Origin: Bacteroidota bacterium
Lineage (GTDB): Bacteria > Bacteroidota > Bacteroidia > Sphingobacteriales > Sphingobacteriaceae
Direction: 5' to 3'
DNA length: 64,000 bases
Assembly (NCBI GenBank): GCA_013288685.1
Contig: JABDBM010000013.1
Span: 1 to 64,000 of the forward strand
A program made the translations under genes and the position numbers. The notes under the pieces are model-generated. The model was not told where the DNA came from. It did no database searches and saw nothing but the letters and a program-made list of their open reading frames with translations. This document shows, piece after piece, positions 42,131-50,405 of the stretch; the stretch's first letter is position 1, and each line of letters begins with the position of its first letter.

Positions 42131-42499
42131 TCACTTAACGTACTTCTTTACTATAGCGATAAGGTCCTGCATTTCAAAAGGTTTTTTTAAATAGGAATCA
42201 GCGAGGCCTGCTTCGGCAATTTCTTTAATATTGTTTACGGCCGAAATAATGATGATGGGAATATGGCTGGTTGCCGGGTTTGATTTAAGCTCCTTACTCA
42301 ATTGCTGACCGTTGGCATCACTTTTCCACTCGGTAAGCCAGTTATCCATCAAAATAAGGTTGGGTTGAAGCGTATTTAACGATTTGAGGATGCGGGAATC
42401 GCCCGAGGCTGTAACCTCGTACTTTTCATCCTCCAAAATAAAAACAATGGTATCCCTGATATCTTTGTCATCCTCAATTACAAGTATCTTTTTGGCCAT
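42131..42499 (-). CDS. Stand-alone response regulator receiver protein
   Basis: A 122-residue single REC domain from the ATG at 42499 (MAKKILVIEDDKDIRDTIVF); the frame extends 39 bases further upstream. The acidic pocket is EDD near the N-terminus, the phospho-acceptor Asp in NLILMDNWLTEW (about residue 52), the Thr/Ser in IPIIIISAVN and Lys in SYLKKPFEMQDL. There is no output domain, so it probably acts by protein contact, like CheY or phosphorelay intermediates. No histidine kinase is nearby. Confidence 0.9.
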   Translation of the reverse strand: MAKKILVIEDDKDIRDTIVFILEDEKYEVTASGDSRILKSLNTLQPNLILMDNWLTEWKSDANGQQLSKELKSNPATSHIPIIIISAVNNIKEIAEAGLADSYLKKPFEMQDLIAIVKKYVK

Positions 42500-42600
42500 A
42501 ACCGTATAAAGCTGGTATGCTGTATAACAATCGGACACGGGGGTTTTGTTTTAGGTAAAGGGCTTTATTTTACCGCAGAATGATGGATGCAATAAATGTG

Positions 42601-43061
42601 TTACAGAAACTCATAAAAATCGGCAGGGTTTAGCTTTTTAACTTCGAAAAACACGTTGTGGAGATGATCGAAATCCGCATCGGTGGTAACCAGTTTTAAA
42701 CTAAGTAAAGCAGCAAGCGAGGCTATCCACAAATCATTTTTACCCATGTTGCGGGCGTATCGAAGCCGTAGTTTTGAAAATTAGGATTTAGACGTTGGGA
42801 GTAGGCGTCGATTTCGGAGTAAATGCTAACGAGCGGTTTATTTACATCGATAATATGAACCTTATCTAAAAAATAATCAAGTATTGTAAGTCTTTTTGTG
42901 CCCCATTTACCTCTAAGAGCTATTGACCTAATTTCCGCTTCTGAGACAACCGAGATGTATAGCAGTAGATTTTCCGGGTTTACAAAACGGGTTGCGTCTC
43001 TAAAATCATCAGCACGAATAATATTTAGAATTATATTGGTGTCCAATAGAATGTTTGTCAT
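42601..43061 (-). pseudogene. PIN-domain toxin, frameshifted (copy 2)
   Basis: It starts MTNILLDTNIILNIIRADDF and keeps frame through SEAEIRSIALRGKWG and EIDAYSQRLNPNFQNYGFDTP, then runs into a wrong-frame tail ATWVKMICG and stops. One base more in the C run at ACGCCCGC (GGG at about 42752-42754 on the plus strand; copy 1 has GGGG at the matching place) restores RNMGKNDLWIASLAALLS and LVTTDADFDHLHNVFFEVKKL to a TAA at 42601. The lost part holds two of the catalytic acidic residues, so the toxin should be inactive. Sequencing error is the alternative. Confidence 0.82.
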
Positions 43062-43276
43062 TTCTCTCGCGCAAGTTGATCGAGCATTTCTTTTAATTCT
43101 TCTTTGGTTGTCCTTTCAGCCTTAGGTGCGCTTTCCAATGCTTTAATTAACGATTCACTGGTTTTACCAGTCTTGATGCCAAAGGCAGTGGTGCCCCCAG
43201 CAGCAAGCACTTCTTCTACAGAGTATGATTCGTGAACTTTAGGTTTGTAGTTTTCGGTTTTAATATTCGGTTTCAT
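43058..43276 (-). CDS. Antitoxin of the PIN pair (copy 2)
   Basis: A 72-residue protein from the ATG at 43276, chosen because a strong ribosome-binding site (AAAGGAGGAATAGC) precedes it; the frame extends 93 bases further upstream without family similarity. The core SYSVEEVLAAGGTTAFGIKTGK matches copy 1 at 17262-17480 almost completely, and the acidic tail TTKEELKEMLDQLAREK is similar. It overlaps the toxin start by 4 bases (ATGA). Confidence 0.78.
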   Translation of the reverse strand: MKPNIKTENYKPKVHESYSVEEVLAAGGTTAFGIKTGKTSESLIKALESAPKAERTTKEELKEMLDQLAREK

Positions 43277-43322
43277 GCTATTCCTCCTTTGCTTTATCAA
43301 AGATAAGCATAAAAGCAGCAAA

Positions 43323-44312
43323 TTACAATCCAAGTACCTTCTCCCAAATCCGTTCATCAACCAGCACACCGTCCTTTAAACTTTGCGCTCGTGTGCGTAA
43401 AGTATTTTCACCAGGATAGGAGATTGAACCTCCCTCCTGCTCTGTGCGGCTGGTTTTGGTGTAGTTGATAATTTCTTCAATTAAATAAGCGGTGCGTTCG
43501 TTATCGTCAGGTTTTATGCAGATAAAAACCTGGCAAACCCCGCTTTCATTGCCACTTTCGGTGATCTTTGCAGTTGAATTACCTCCGCTTAATATAGTTA
43601 CCAGTAAATCAATAACGAGCGACAGTCCGGAACCTTTCCAGAAACCAACCGGCAGTAATCTTTTTGATTCGAGGATGGCCGTTGCATCTGTACTTAAATT
43701 ACCGGCGGCATCGTAACCACCGGGTAACGGAAGCGCCTCGTTTTTTGATTGATACTGTACCAGCTTGCCTACTGCATATTGCGACACCGCCATATCCAGC
43801 ACCACATGCCCATCTTTTCGCGGGATGGCGATTACCAGCGGGTTGTTACCCAAACGCGGATCGATACCACCCCAGGGCGGCAGGTTGGCTATGGTGTTTG
43901 TAAAACAAAGGCCAATACAGCCTGCTTCGGCGGCCTGCCAGCCATAAGCACCGGCGCGCATCCAATGATTGGTATTTTTAATAGCTACACAACCAATGCC
44001 ATTTTCGCTTGCCAAATGAATGGCCCTATCCATACAAAAACGGGCGTTTAAAATACCTGGCCCAAGCTTGCCATCCCATTGCTCCAATGCTCCGAATGCG
44101 GCTTCCTTCACTGGTTCAGCATCCGGAATTACCAGCCCATCTTTGATATGCTCTACAAAAGTGGGGAAGCGGTTTAAGCCGTGCGTATACACCCCGTCCC
44201 GGCTGTTTTCGGCAAAAATAGTGGCACATAAACCAGCTTTTTCATTGGTAAAACTATGGGAAAGCAGGATTCGTTTAAATTCGGATTTTAAGGTATCGAA
44301 GGGTATTCTCAT
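43323..44312 (-). CDS. Ldh-family NAD(P)H-dependent reductase (DlgD/YiaK-like)
   Basis: A 329-residue protein from the ATG at 44312 of the malate/L-lactate/ureidoglycolate/2,3-diketo-L-gulonate dehydrogenase family, which is distinct from the Rossmann LDH. Marks: RDGVYTHGLNRFP with the catalytic His, ENGIGCVAIKNTNHWMRAGAYGWQAAEAG, then GGIDPRLGNNPLVIAIPRKDGHVVLDMAVSQYAVGKL, and LLPVGFWKGSGLSLVIDLL. The order and motifs are closest to 2,3-diketo-L-gulonate reductase of L-ascorbate/pentose use, in keeping with the arabinosidase nearby, but the substrate is not certain. Confidence 0.85.
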   Translation of the reverse strand: MRIPFDTLKSEFKRILLSHSFTNEKAGLCATIFAENSRDGVYTHGLNRFPTFVEHIKDGLVIPDAEPVKEAAFGALEQWDGKLGPGILNARFCMDRAIHLASENGIGCVAIKNTNHWMRAGAYGWQAAEAGCIGLCFTNTIANLPPWGGIDPRLGNNPLVIAIPRKDGHVVLDMAVSQYAVGKLVQYQSKNEALPLPGGYDAAGNLSTDATAILESKRLLPVGFWKGSGLSLVIDLLVTILSGGNSTAKITESGNESGVCQVFICIKPDDNERTAYLIEEIINYTKTSRTEQEGGSISYPGENTLRTRAQSLKDGVLVDERIWEKVLGL

Positions 44313-44315
44313 CAC

Positions 44316-44530
44316 AGATTTTTATATTATTATGATTACACTGATTAAAACTTCGGTATAACCACAAAAGTATAATCACAGATTTAACAGATTACCGGAT
44401 TTTGTAGATTCCTATTTCATAATCGGTGTAATCATAATAATCTGCGATCAAAAATCAATAAAAATCTTAGATCAAAAAAATCAGCGATAATAAATCAAAC
44501 AAATAGGCGTAATCATTATAATCTGTATTT
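44316..44530. repeat. AT-rich intergenic stretch with AATCATAATAATCTG words
   Basis: TTATTATGATTACACTGATTAAAACTT (44322-44350), ATAATCACAGATTTAACAGATT, GTAATCATAATAATCTGCGATC (44431-44452) and GTAATCATTATAATCTG (44509-44526) form degenerate direct and inverted repeats. Similar words occur at 54940-54990 and 57285-57344. The stretch separates divergent genes and no other gene is visible in it. Confidence 0.6.
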
Positions 44531-44533
44531 TTG
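44526..44533 (+). promoter_or_regulatory. -7 box (TATTTTTG) of the lipoprotein gene
   Basis: TATTTTTG fits TAnnTTTG and lies 16 bases before the ATG at 44550. Confidence 0.5.
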
Positions 44534-44549
44534 CCAATATTGTTTGCTA

Positions 44550-45056
44550 ATGAAAAACAAGTTTCTGTTACTGCTTCTGTCTGGTTTATTAATTACTGTG
44601 CTTTACAACTCCTGTAAAAAGGAGAGTCAAAACTCTATCCAGGTGCTTTTTACCAATGGGGCCTGGCAACTGGCGTCGGTAGTAGCTTATAATTATGTTG
44701 GCAACACCCAAATGTCTACCGATACTTTAAACGTTAATTGCGATTCGTTACAGGTATTTACGTTTAATAAAAATAATACCTGCACTTATACCAACTTCGA
44801 TTGTCTGCCGCAAACATCGGCTACTGCATCATGGTCGCTGGCGCCTAATAAGCTTTACTTAATAGCCAATGTGGTTTGTAAGGATACCAGCGCCGCAGGT
44901 AGTTCTATGCCGTTTATTAACGCGCACATTGTTAACCTGGGGCAGTTTTCGATGGTGCTGCAAACCGGCGATATACAACCTAACTATTCGTTAACTGCGC
45001 CACGGCGGATTGTGCAATACGGGTTTATCAATCAAAAAGCTTTGGGGGTCAATTAG
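44550..45056 (+). CDS. Small lipoprotein, lipocalin-like
   Basis: 168 residues from the ATG at 44550. The lipoprotein signal is MKNKFLLLLLSGLLITVLYNSCKK, with the lipobox Cys followed by KK. The rest shows a start TNGAWQLASVVAYNYVGNTQM, then alternating strands (CDSLQVFTFNKNNTCTYTNFDC, TASWSLAPNKLYLIANVVC) as in Bacteroidota lipocalin-like lipoproteins. The function is unknown. It is convergent with an ABC permease gene across a palindrome. Confidence 0.75.
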   Translation: MKNKFLLLLLSGLLITVLYNSCKKESQNSIQVLFTNGAWQLASVVAYNYVGNTQMSTDTLNVNCDSLQVFTFNKNNTCTYTNFDCLPQTSATASWSLAPNKLYLIANVVCKDTSAAGSSMPFINAHIVNLGQFSMVLQTGDIQPNYSLTAPRRIVQYGFINQKALGVN

Positions 45057-45155
45057 AAAGTTTAAGAATCAAGAGGCAAGATGTCAAGAAGCAAGAATTA
45101 GACATGGAGAATACTTCTTCCTGGTTCTTGCCTCTTGACGTCTTGGTTCTTTTTA
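45057..45155. repeat. Palindrome of the CAAGAGGCAAGA word family
   Basis: AAGAATCAAGAGGCAAGATGTCAAGAAGCAAGAA (45064-45097) pairs with TTCTTCCTGGTTCTTGCCTCTTGACGTCTTGGTTCTTTT (45115-45153). The inner CAAGAGGCAAGATGTCAAG / CTTGCCTCTTGACGTCTTG match is strong. It lies between convergent genes. Confidence 0.85.
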
Positions 45156-46706
45156 TCAAACCCGCTGTATCTCTATTTTTCTTATCATAAAACTCGCCAA
45201 CGCAAGCAACATACTTAGTCCGGCAATTAATGCAAGGTAATTAGTTCCATTGTTTATCCCGCCAAAATAATCAGCAAATGGCGCCCGTTCTATATTTAAG
45301 TAAGTAAAAAGAAAGAACAATATCTCGAATAGTTTTTTACCACCGCTCAACGTACCAATTGCCACTGCAAAAAGCACAATAAAAACGCTGCCTGCAATAA
45401 TACTTAGTACCTGTATAAATTGCAATACCGCAGCATATCTGAGCATAAGAGGCGTTGCCAATGCCAAAGCTAAAATTATACCCGCCATAACTTGCGCAGG
45501 CAATAGCCGGGTTAGCGGTTTGTAGCTGGCGTAGGTAAAATAATGAATGCGATTGGTTTTTTCTTTAGTGGCCAAATCACTCCACCGGGCTACCTGCAAA
45601 AACCAAAGTACAGGCAAAATTATTTGGTGCGCAATGGTTATGGGGGCAAATATTAATGCTGCCATCCCGCCTAAATTAATGAGCCAAAGCCAGCGCGGGC
45701 CTTTGCGGAACAACATCAACAGTTCGGTTTTTATGAATGGACAAACACTATAGTCGGCAGTAATTGGGGGTAATGCCGATAGTTTAATATCTTGCAATGG
45801 TTTAGTTTGCGAAGCAACTACCGAAAATTTGGGCTTCTTTCTCGCCTTAAATCTTTGCTTAATATCAAACCGATGGAAGAACAAAGATGAAACAAAGATG
45901 AGGATTAACCCAACACCCATCCACATGACGCGGCCTAAAACTTCGGCTACGGTCCATTGGATACCTTCAAACACAAAAGATTTATTTGCCTTTTTGGCGC
46001 CAAAAATAAAGCCAATGGAAGGCTGTGCGTTAGCTTTTGGCGCCTGGTGTAAAACAGTTTGTTCCATGGCCAGGGTTACCGGCTTAACGCCATAAATATC
46101 GAGCGGGGGCGCTATATTTTGTTGCAACGAGGTGACCACACCGAAGAAAAAAAAGAAACCGATGTTCATCAGGATAACGTACCTGTATAAAAAAACCTCG
46201 GCGGTTACCGACAGGGCCGAAACAAAGAAAACGGTGGGGATGGTTATTAAAAGATAAGGCAGTAAAAATTGCACCAACTGAAACGGGTATGTACCCGAGC
46301 GGATACAAACCAATGCTACGGCCATTAAAAATACACAGCCAACAATACTGAGCAATACCAGGAAGCTACCCATTGCTTTGGTGAGCAGGTATTGAAAATT
46401 GCTGATTCGGGTAGTGGCAACTATAGCGCCTACGCCAGTGTCGGTATCCTTTTTAATACAGCTATTTATCAGGTAAGGACCTATCAGCGCCAAAAATACA
46501 CTGGTCATCATGGCGGTTACATAGCCTATCCATGCAGCATTTTGAACACCGGTATAGCTTCCCATCCTTACCGTGCTATAATTTGCCCCATGCGGCGGAA
46601 TACAGATATAAGCAAAGTACAAACCAACAGCCAGCGTTATTAAAAAAGCATAACTGCGTGTACGCTGTTTATAATCGGCAATAATAATTTTATAATACTG
46701 CCCCAT
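45156..46706 (-). CDS. ABC-2 type exporter permease
   Basis: About 516 residues from the ATG at 46706 (MGQYYKIIIADYKQRTRSYAFLITLAVGLYFAYI), one base after the ATPase stop; the frame extends upstream inside the ATPase gene. About 11-12 membrane helices. A large loop after the first helix (PPHGANYSTVRMGSYTGVQNAAW) and an inner cytosolic stretch (FDIKQRFKARKKPKF) are visible. The permease is coupled to the ATPase gene immediately upstream. The substrate is unknown. Confidence 0.82.
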   Translation of the reverse strand: MGQYYKIIIADYKQRTRSYAFLITLAVGLYFAYICIPPHGANYSTVRMGSYTGVQNAAWIGYVTAMMTSVFLALIGPYLINSCIKKDTDTGVGAIVATTRISNFQYLLTKAMGSFLVLLSIVGCVFLMAVALVCIRSGTYPFQLVQFLLPYLLITIPTVFFVSALSVTAEVFLYRYVILMNIGFFFFFGVVTSLQQNIAPPLDIYGVKPVTLAMEQTVLHQAPKANAQPSIGFIFGAKKANKSFVFEGIQWTVAEVLGRVMWMGVGLILIFVSSLFFHRFDIKQRFKARKKPKFSVVASQTKPLQDIKLSALPPITADYSVCPFIKTELLMLFRKGPRWLWLINLGGMAALIFAPITIAHQIILPVLWFLQVARWSDLATKEKTNRIHYFTYASYKPLTRLLPAQVMAGIILALALATPLMLRYAAVLQFIQVLSIIAGSVFIVLFAVAIGTLSGGKKLFEILFFLFTYLNIERAPFADYFGGINNGTNYLALIAGLSMLLALASFMIRKIEIQRV

Positions 46707-46707
46707 C

Positions 46708-47574
46708 TTAATTTTTGTTATGAGTGAGGTATAAATAAGCATCTTCCAGCGAGGCGGCTGCAACAGCCGATCCGTTTGCCGGATTACCACTGATGTATCG
46801 CACCAAAGTTTTAGCCTGTTGACGGCTGGTATTTACTACTAAATATTTGGCTTTAAAATCCGGCAAAGCGGCACTGTCCAGCAGGATTTCAAACACTTTT
46901 CCTTCCACCTGTTTTACCACATCGGTTTGGGTGCCTTTGGTAATTAACGTGCCGCTTTGCATAATAGCTACTTCATCAGCAATGGTTTCGATATCGGATA
47001 CAATGTGCGATGATAATATGATGATACAGTTTTGCGCCAAATCGGATATCAGGTTTCTGAATCGCATCCGTTCTTCCGGGTCGAGCCCGACGGTGGGTTC
47101 GTCAAAAATTAAAACTTTTGGGTCGTTCAGCAAAGCCTGGGCGATGCCGATGCGTTGCTTCATTCCTCCCGAATAGGTGCCAATGGGCAGTTTGGCGGCT
47201 TCAATCAGGTTTACACCTTCCAGCAAGGCTTCGATGCGATGTTTAAGGTTGGGGCCGCCAACGCCTTTCATAGCAGCAATATATTCCAGGAATTCGTAGG
47301 CATTAAGGTTGGCATAAACGCCAAAATCCTGTGGCAAATAGCCCAGCATTTTGCGGATATAATCGGGTTCCTGCAAAATGTCATGACCATCAAGCGTTAT
47401 GGTTCCCTGTGTGGGGCGGCTTATGGTGGCTACCATCTTCATCATGGTTGATTTGCCGGCGCCGTTGGGGCCTAAAAGGCCAAGAATGCCGTTTTTGATG
47501 GTAAGCGAATAATCTTTTAGCCCGTATTTTTCTTTATTGTAGCGTTTGGATATGTTTTGTATAGAAAGTTCCAT
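46708..47574 (-). CDS. ABC transporter ATP-binding protein
   Basis: A 288-residue ABC ATPase. Walker A is GPNGAGKST (about residues 36-44), the Q loop LPQDFG, the signature YSGGMKQRIGIAQAL, Walker B VLIFDEPTVGLDPEER and the switch His in ILSSHIVSDIE. A C-terminal domain of about 70 residues follows. It drives the ABC-2 permease encoded one base downstream. Upstream lies a terminator-like hairpin and the DUF4142 gene. Confidence 0.92.
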   Translation of the reverse strand: MELSIQNISKRYNKEKYGLKDYSLTIKNGILGLLGPNGAGKSTMMKMVATISRPTQGTITLDGHDILQEPDYIRKMLGYLPQDFGVYANLNAYEFLEYIAAMKGVGGPNLKHRIEALLEGVNLIEAAKLPIGTYSGGMKQRIGIAQALLNDPKVLIFDEPTVGLDPEERMRFRNLISDLAQNCIIILSSHIVSDIETIADEVAIMQSGTLITKGTQTDVVKQVEGKVFEILLDSAALPDFKAKYLVVNTSRQQAKTLVRYISGNPANGSAVAAASLEDAYLYLTHNKN

Positions 47575-47661
47575 GTTGAAATCGTGATAATTACATGGAT
47601 TAGACCCTGTTGCCGGGATTAGGTTACGGCAGGAGCAAAAGAAAGATTTGTTAGTGGGAAA

Positions 47662-47694
47662 AGATTTGTCAACTTTAAGAAAGTTGACAAATCT
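47662..47694. terminator. Perfect 15-bp hairpin, probable terminator of the DUF4142 gene
   Basis: The arms AGATTTGTCAACTTT and AAAGTTGACAAATCT flank AAG. Reading on the minus strand, a short T run follows, and the hairpin lies 10 bases after the DUF4142 stop. Confidence 0.7.
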
Positions 47695-47704
47695 AAAACG
47701 GATC

Positions 47705-48334
47705 TTATTTAATGCGGTCCTTTATTTTTTTGGCCATAGCTAAATGGTCTTCAATTTTGGGCAAAGTCTCGCCGGCGAACGTACGGGTATCGCTTGCCGC
47801 CAGGTTCTTATAAGCGTCCTTATAATTATCAACCGACTTTTCGTGACCGGCTACAATGGTACCGACATACTTTTTATCAAAATCGGCACCTGTTATTTTA
47901 CCGATATCGGCCAGTGCCTTTTGATGATCGGCATCAACAGCAACAGGCAGCACAAAATTAGCACTTGCGGCGATGGCGCTTATCTGTTGGTTAATAGCGG
48001 TATGTGCGGTAACTAAACTGGCCGCAAGATTTTTTACATCGCCGTCGAGCGCATTGGTTGCGGCCAGTTGCGATAGCTGAATTTCGTACATACCCGATTC
48101 GTAGCTTTTTACCAGGAATTTTGATGCATCTTCCTTTAGGGTTTTTTTAGCGCCATTTGCTGAGTCGGCGGCAGATACGTTGGCCTTATTGGCCGAATCG
48201 GTACTGGCAATTTGTTTTTGATTAGCCGAATCGGCAACAGCCGAGCTATTCTTTTCGCCCGAATGACAAGCCGTTACGGTAATCGACAGCGCAATTGCGC
48301 CAACGGCTAAATAATTAAAAAATTTGGTTTTCAT
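47705..48334 (-). CDS. DUF4142 lipoprotein
   Basis: A 209-residue protein with a lipoprotein signal (LAVGAIALSITVTACHSGEKN). A linker rich in Ala, Ser, Asn and Asp with repeated DSANxxxxAxxDSANK phrases follows (about 30-65), then the helical DUF4142 domain: DASKFLVKSYESGMYEIQLSQLAATNALDGDVKNLAASLVTAHTAINQQI. DUF4142 proteins are periplasmic, ferritin-like helical proteins of unknown function, often stress-linked. It is monocistronic. Confidence 0.85.
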   Translation of the reverse strand: MKTKFFNYLAVGAIALSITVTACHSGEKNSSAVADSANQKQIASTDSANKANVSAADSANGAKKTLKEDASKFLVKSYESGMYEIQLSQLAATNALDGDVKNLAASLVTAHTAINQQISAIAASANFVLPVAVDADHQKALADIGKITGADFDKKYVGTIVAGHEKSVDNYKDAYKNLAASDTRTFAGETLPKIEDHLAMAKKIKDRIK

Positions 48335-48493
48335 GGTGATGATGTGTTGATTTACAAATGTTTGTTAGCCGGATAAATCACCCGGGGTTGGCAGAATGCC
48401 TTTTTTATCAACACATAAACAGCTCACTATGTTTCAAACGGTTAAAGAATCAGAATTTTTGTGGCTAAAGACTATCGACTCATGACTTCAGAC

Positions 48494-49225
48494 TTAAAAC
48501 TCACTCCCCACCATCATCCCCTCAAACTTTTCCCAAAAACCATCTTTAGGCACAGGCGCAATAATTACCACAGGCTCTTTTTTTATAGGATGAATAAATT
48601 GCAGCCTGCGGGCATGCAAACAGATGCTTTTGCGCAAACTGCCGCGGGGATAACCATATTTGTTATCGCCAACAATAGGGCAGCCCAATGTGGATAACTG
48701 TACCCTTATTTGGTGCGGCCGGCCGGTTATCGGGTCAACTTCAAGCAACGAATAACCGTCCAGTTCGCCAACCAGTTTGTAGTTTAATTCCGATCGCTGG
48801 CTTCCCTGCACTTCGTGATCATGGGCCTTGGTAACGTTTTTTTGTGGATTTTTCAACAGCCAGTGCACCAGGTTGCCTTCGGGCGGCTGGGGTCTTTTGC
48901 GTACCACGGCATAATAGGTTTTATGCATTTCGCGGCTCTTAAACATGGCGTTTATGCGTTCTAAAGCTTTGCTGGTTTTGGCAAACAGGATCACGCCGCT
49001 TACCGGCCTGTCTAACCTGTGTACCACGCCCAAAAATGCGCCATTGGGTTTGTTATATTTTTGTGCGATGTAGCGCTTTACCTTATCCTCCATCGAGGCA
49101 TCGCCGGTTTCATCAACCTGTACAATATCGCCGGCCCGCTTGTTTATAGCAATCAAGTGATTGTCCTCATAAAGGACATCATCGTCAGTAATTTCGTGGT
49201 TGATGTATTTTATGGAAACTTTCAT
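48494..49225 (-). CDS. RluA-family pseudouridine synthase
   Basis: About 243 residues from the ATG at 49225 (MKVSIKYINHEITDDDVLYEDNHLIAINKRAGDIV); an in-frame ATG 27 bases upstream lies inside the intergenic repeat and is unlikely. The catalytic Asp is in GVVHRLDRPVSGVILFAKT. The later SLLEVDPITGRPHQIRVQLSTLGCPIVGDNKYG is diagnostic. No S4 domain is present, as in the RluC/RluD short forms. It converts uridine to pseudouridine in rRNA or tRNA; the target is not known. It precedes panB's downstream side on the same strand. Confidence 0.92.
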   Translation of the reverse strand: MKVSIKYINHEITDDDVLYEDNHLIAINKRAGDIVQVDETGDASMEDKVKRYIAQKYNKPNGAFLGVVHRLDRPVSGVILFAKTSKALERINAMFKSREMHKTYYAVVRKRPQPPEGNLVHWLLKNPQKNVTKAHDHEVQGSQRSELNYKLVGELDGYSLLEVDPITGRPHQIRVQLSTLGCPIVGDNKYGYPRGSLRKSICLHARRLQFIHPIKKEPVVIIAPVPKDGFWEKFEGMMVGSEF

Positions 49226-49230
49226 TTTTT

Positions 49231-49306
49231 TAGTCCATGGTCCATAGCCCATAGTCCATAGCCTATAGTTTTTTACTATGGACTATGGACCGTCGACTAT
49301 GGACTG
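49231..49306. repeat. Palindrome of the GTCCATAG word family
   Basis: TAGTCCATGGTCCATAGCCCATAGTCCATAG (49231-49261) pairs with CTATGGACTATGGACCGTCGACTATGGACT (49277-49306). Each arm repeats the word GTCCATAG three or four times. It lies between the panB stop and the RluA start on the minus strand. Confidence 0.85.
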
Positions 49307-49308
49307 AA

Positions 49309-50124
49309 TCAATATTGCTCCTTCTCGTTCGGGAAGCTTTTTGCTTTTACGTCGCTGATGTAGTTTTTCATCGCGCCGTTCATTATTTCGTTTAAGTTGG
49401 CATATTGGCGTAAAAACCGGGGTTTGAAACCTTTGTTTATGCCCAGCATATCGTGTATCACCAGTACCTGTCCGTCGCAATGCTGGCCTGCGCCTATGCC
49501 TATGGTTGGTATGCTGATGCTTTCGCTTACTTCTTTGGCCAACGCTGCTGGTATTTTCTCTAATACAATAGCAAAGCAGCCCAATTCCTGTAATTTTAGG
49601 GCATCCTCTTTTAGTTTTTTCGCCTCGGCTTCGTGTTTGGCTCTTACGGTGTAAGTGCCAAATTTATAAATGGATTGCGGTGTTAAGCCTAAATGCCCCA
49701 TCACCGGGATACCTGCTGCTAATATACGCGTTATTGATTCGGCAATTTCAACGCCGCCTTCCATTTTTACACTGTGCGCACCGGCTTCCTTCATGATGCG
49801 GATGGCCGAGTTTAAAGCTTCCTTCGAATTACCCTGGTATGATCCAAAAGGTAAATCAACCACCACCAGGGCGCGTTTTGCAGCGCGGACTACAGATGAG
49901 GCGTGGTAAATCATCTGGTCTAACGTAATAGGCAGTGTAGTCTCATGACCCGCCATTACATTGGATGCCGAATCGCCCACAAGGATAATATCCATTCCGG
50001 CTTCATCAACAATGGCCGCCATCGAATAATCGTACGCCGTAAGCATGGCAATCTTCTCGCCGCGCGTCTTCATTTCCTGTAAAATATGCGTCGTAATTCT
50101 CTTAACCTCTTTATGTACCGACAT
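49309..50124 (-). CDS. panB: 3-methyl-2-oxobutanoate hydroxymethyltransferase
   Basis: A 271-residue TIM-barrel enzyme that adds a hydroxymethyl group to 2-ketoisovalerate on the pantothenate/CoA route. Key phrases are [45 protein letters not shown], with the metal-binding Asp, [41 protein letters not shown] and [22 protein letters not shown]. Length and motifs are normal. It is divergent from carA, with a promoter for each and a palindrome between. Confidence 0.96.
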   Translation of the reverse strand: MSVHKEVKRITTHILQEMKTRGEKIAMLTAYDYSMAAIVDEAGMDIILVGDSASNVMAGHETTLPITLDQMIYHASSVVRAAKRALVVVDLPFGSYQGNSKEALNSAIRIMKEAGAHSVKMEGGVEIAESITRILAAGIPVMGHLGLTPQSIYKFGTYTVRAKHEAEAKKLKEDALKLQELGCFAIVLEKIPAALAKEVSESISIPTIGIGAGQHCDGQVLVIHDMLGINKGFKPRFLRQYANLNEIMNGAMKNYISDVKAKSFPNEKEQY

Positions 50125-50144
50125 GGGTTGTGATTTTGTGCCTA

Positions 50145-50152
50145 CAAAGGTA
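50145..50152 (-). promoter_or_regulatory. -7 box of the panB promoter (TACCTTTG)
   Basis: On the minus strand TACCTTTG matches TAnnTTTG and lies 20 bases before the panB ATG, the same distance as at purH. Confidence 0.6.
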
Positions 50153-50160
50153 ATTGAAAG

Positions 50161-50275
50161 ACACGAATTGCACGAATTAAACGAATTTACACGAATAGAA
50201 ATAGTGTATTGCTAAATTATTGGCTTTTAAATAAAATTCGTGTCCATTCGATCAATTAGTGGAATTCGTGCCTTT
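50161..50275. repeat. Palindrome of the CACGAATT word family between panB and carA
   Basis: CACGAATTGCACGAATTAAACGAATTTACACGAAT (50162-50196) is answered by ATTCGTGTCCATTCGATCAATTAGTGGAATTCGTG (50236-50270). It belongs to the same word family as 5088-5176 and lies between the divergent promoters. Confidence 0.8.
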
Positions 50276-50295
50276 TAAATTTCGAAATAATTCCA

Positions 50296-50303
50296 TACCT
50301 TTG
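50296..50303 (+). promoter_or_regulatory. -7 box of the carA promoter (TACCTTTG)
   Basis: TACCTTTGCGGC matches TAnnTTTG and is identical over 12 bases to the purH promoter on the other strand at 27057. The start codon is about 100 bases downstream, leaving room for a leader. Confidence 0.55.
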
Positions 50304-50405
50304 CGGCCGTGAATCAAGGAGTAACTCAATCGGGTTTTTCGGCATATCTTTACGGCTCGCAACACCAGGCAAACCGGCAAATTAACCATTCAATTTATTT
50401 TATCA

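Noticed and set aside
46084..46308. Antisense-looking short frames within the ABC permease
   Set aside because: Short frames with no motif inside a well-supported gene.
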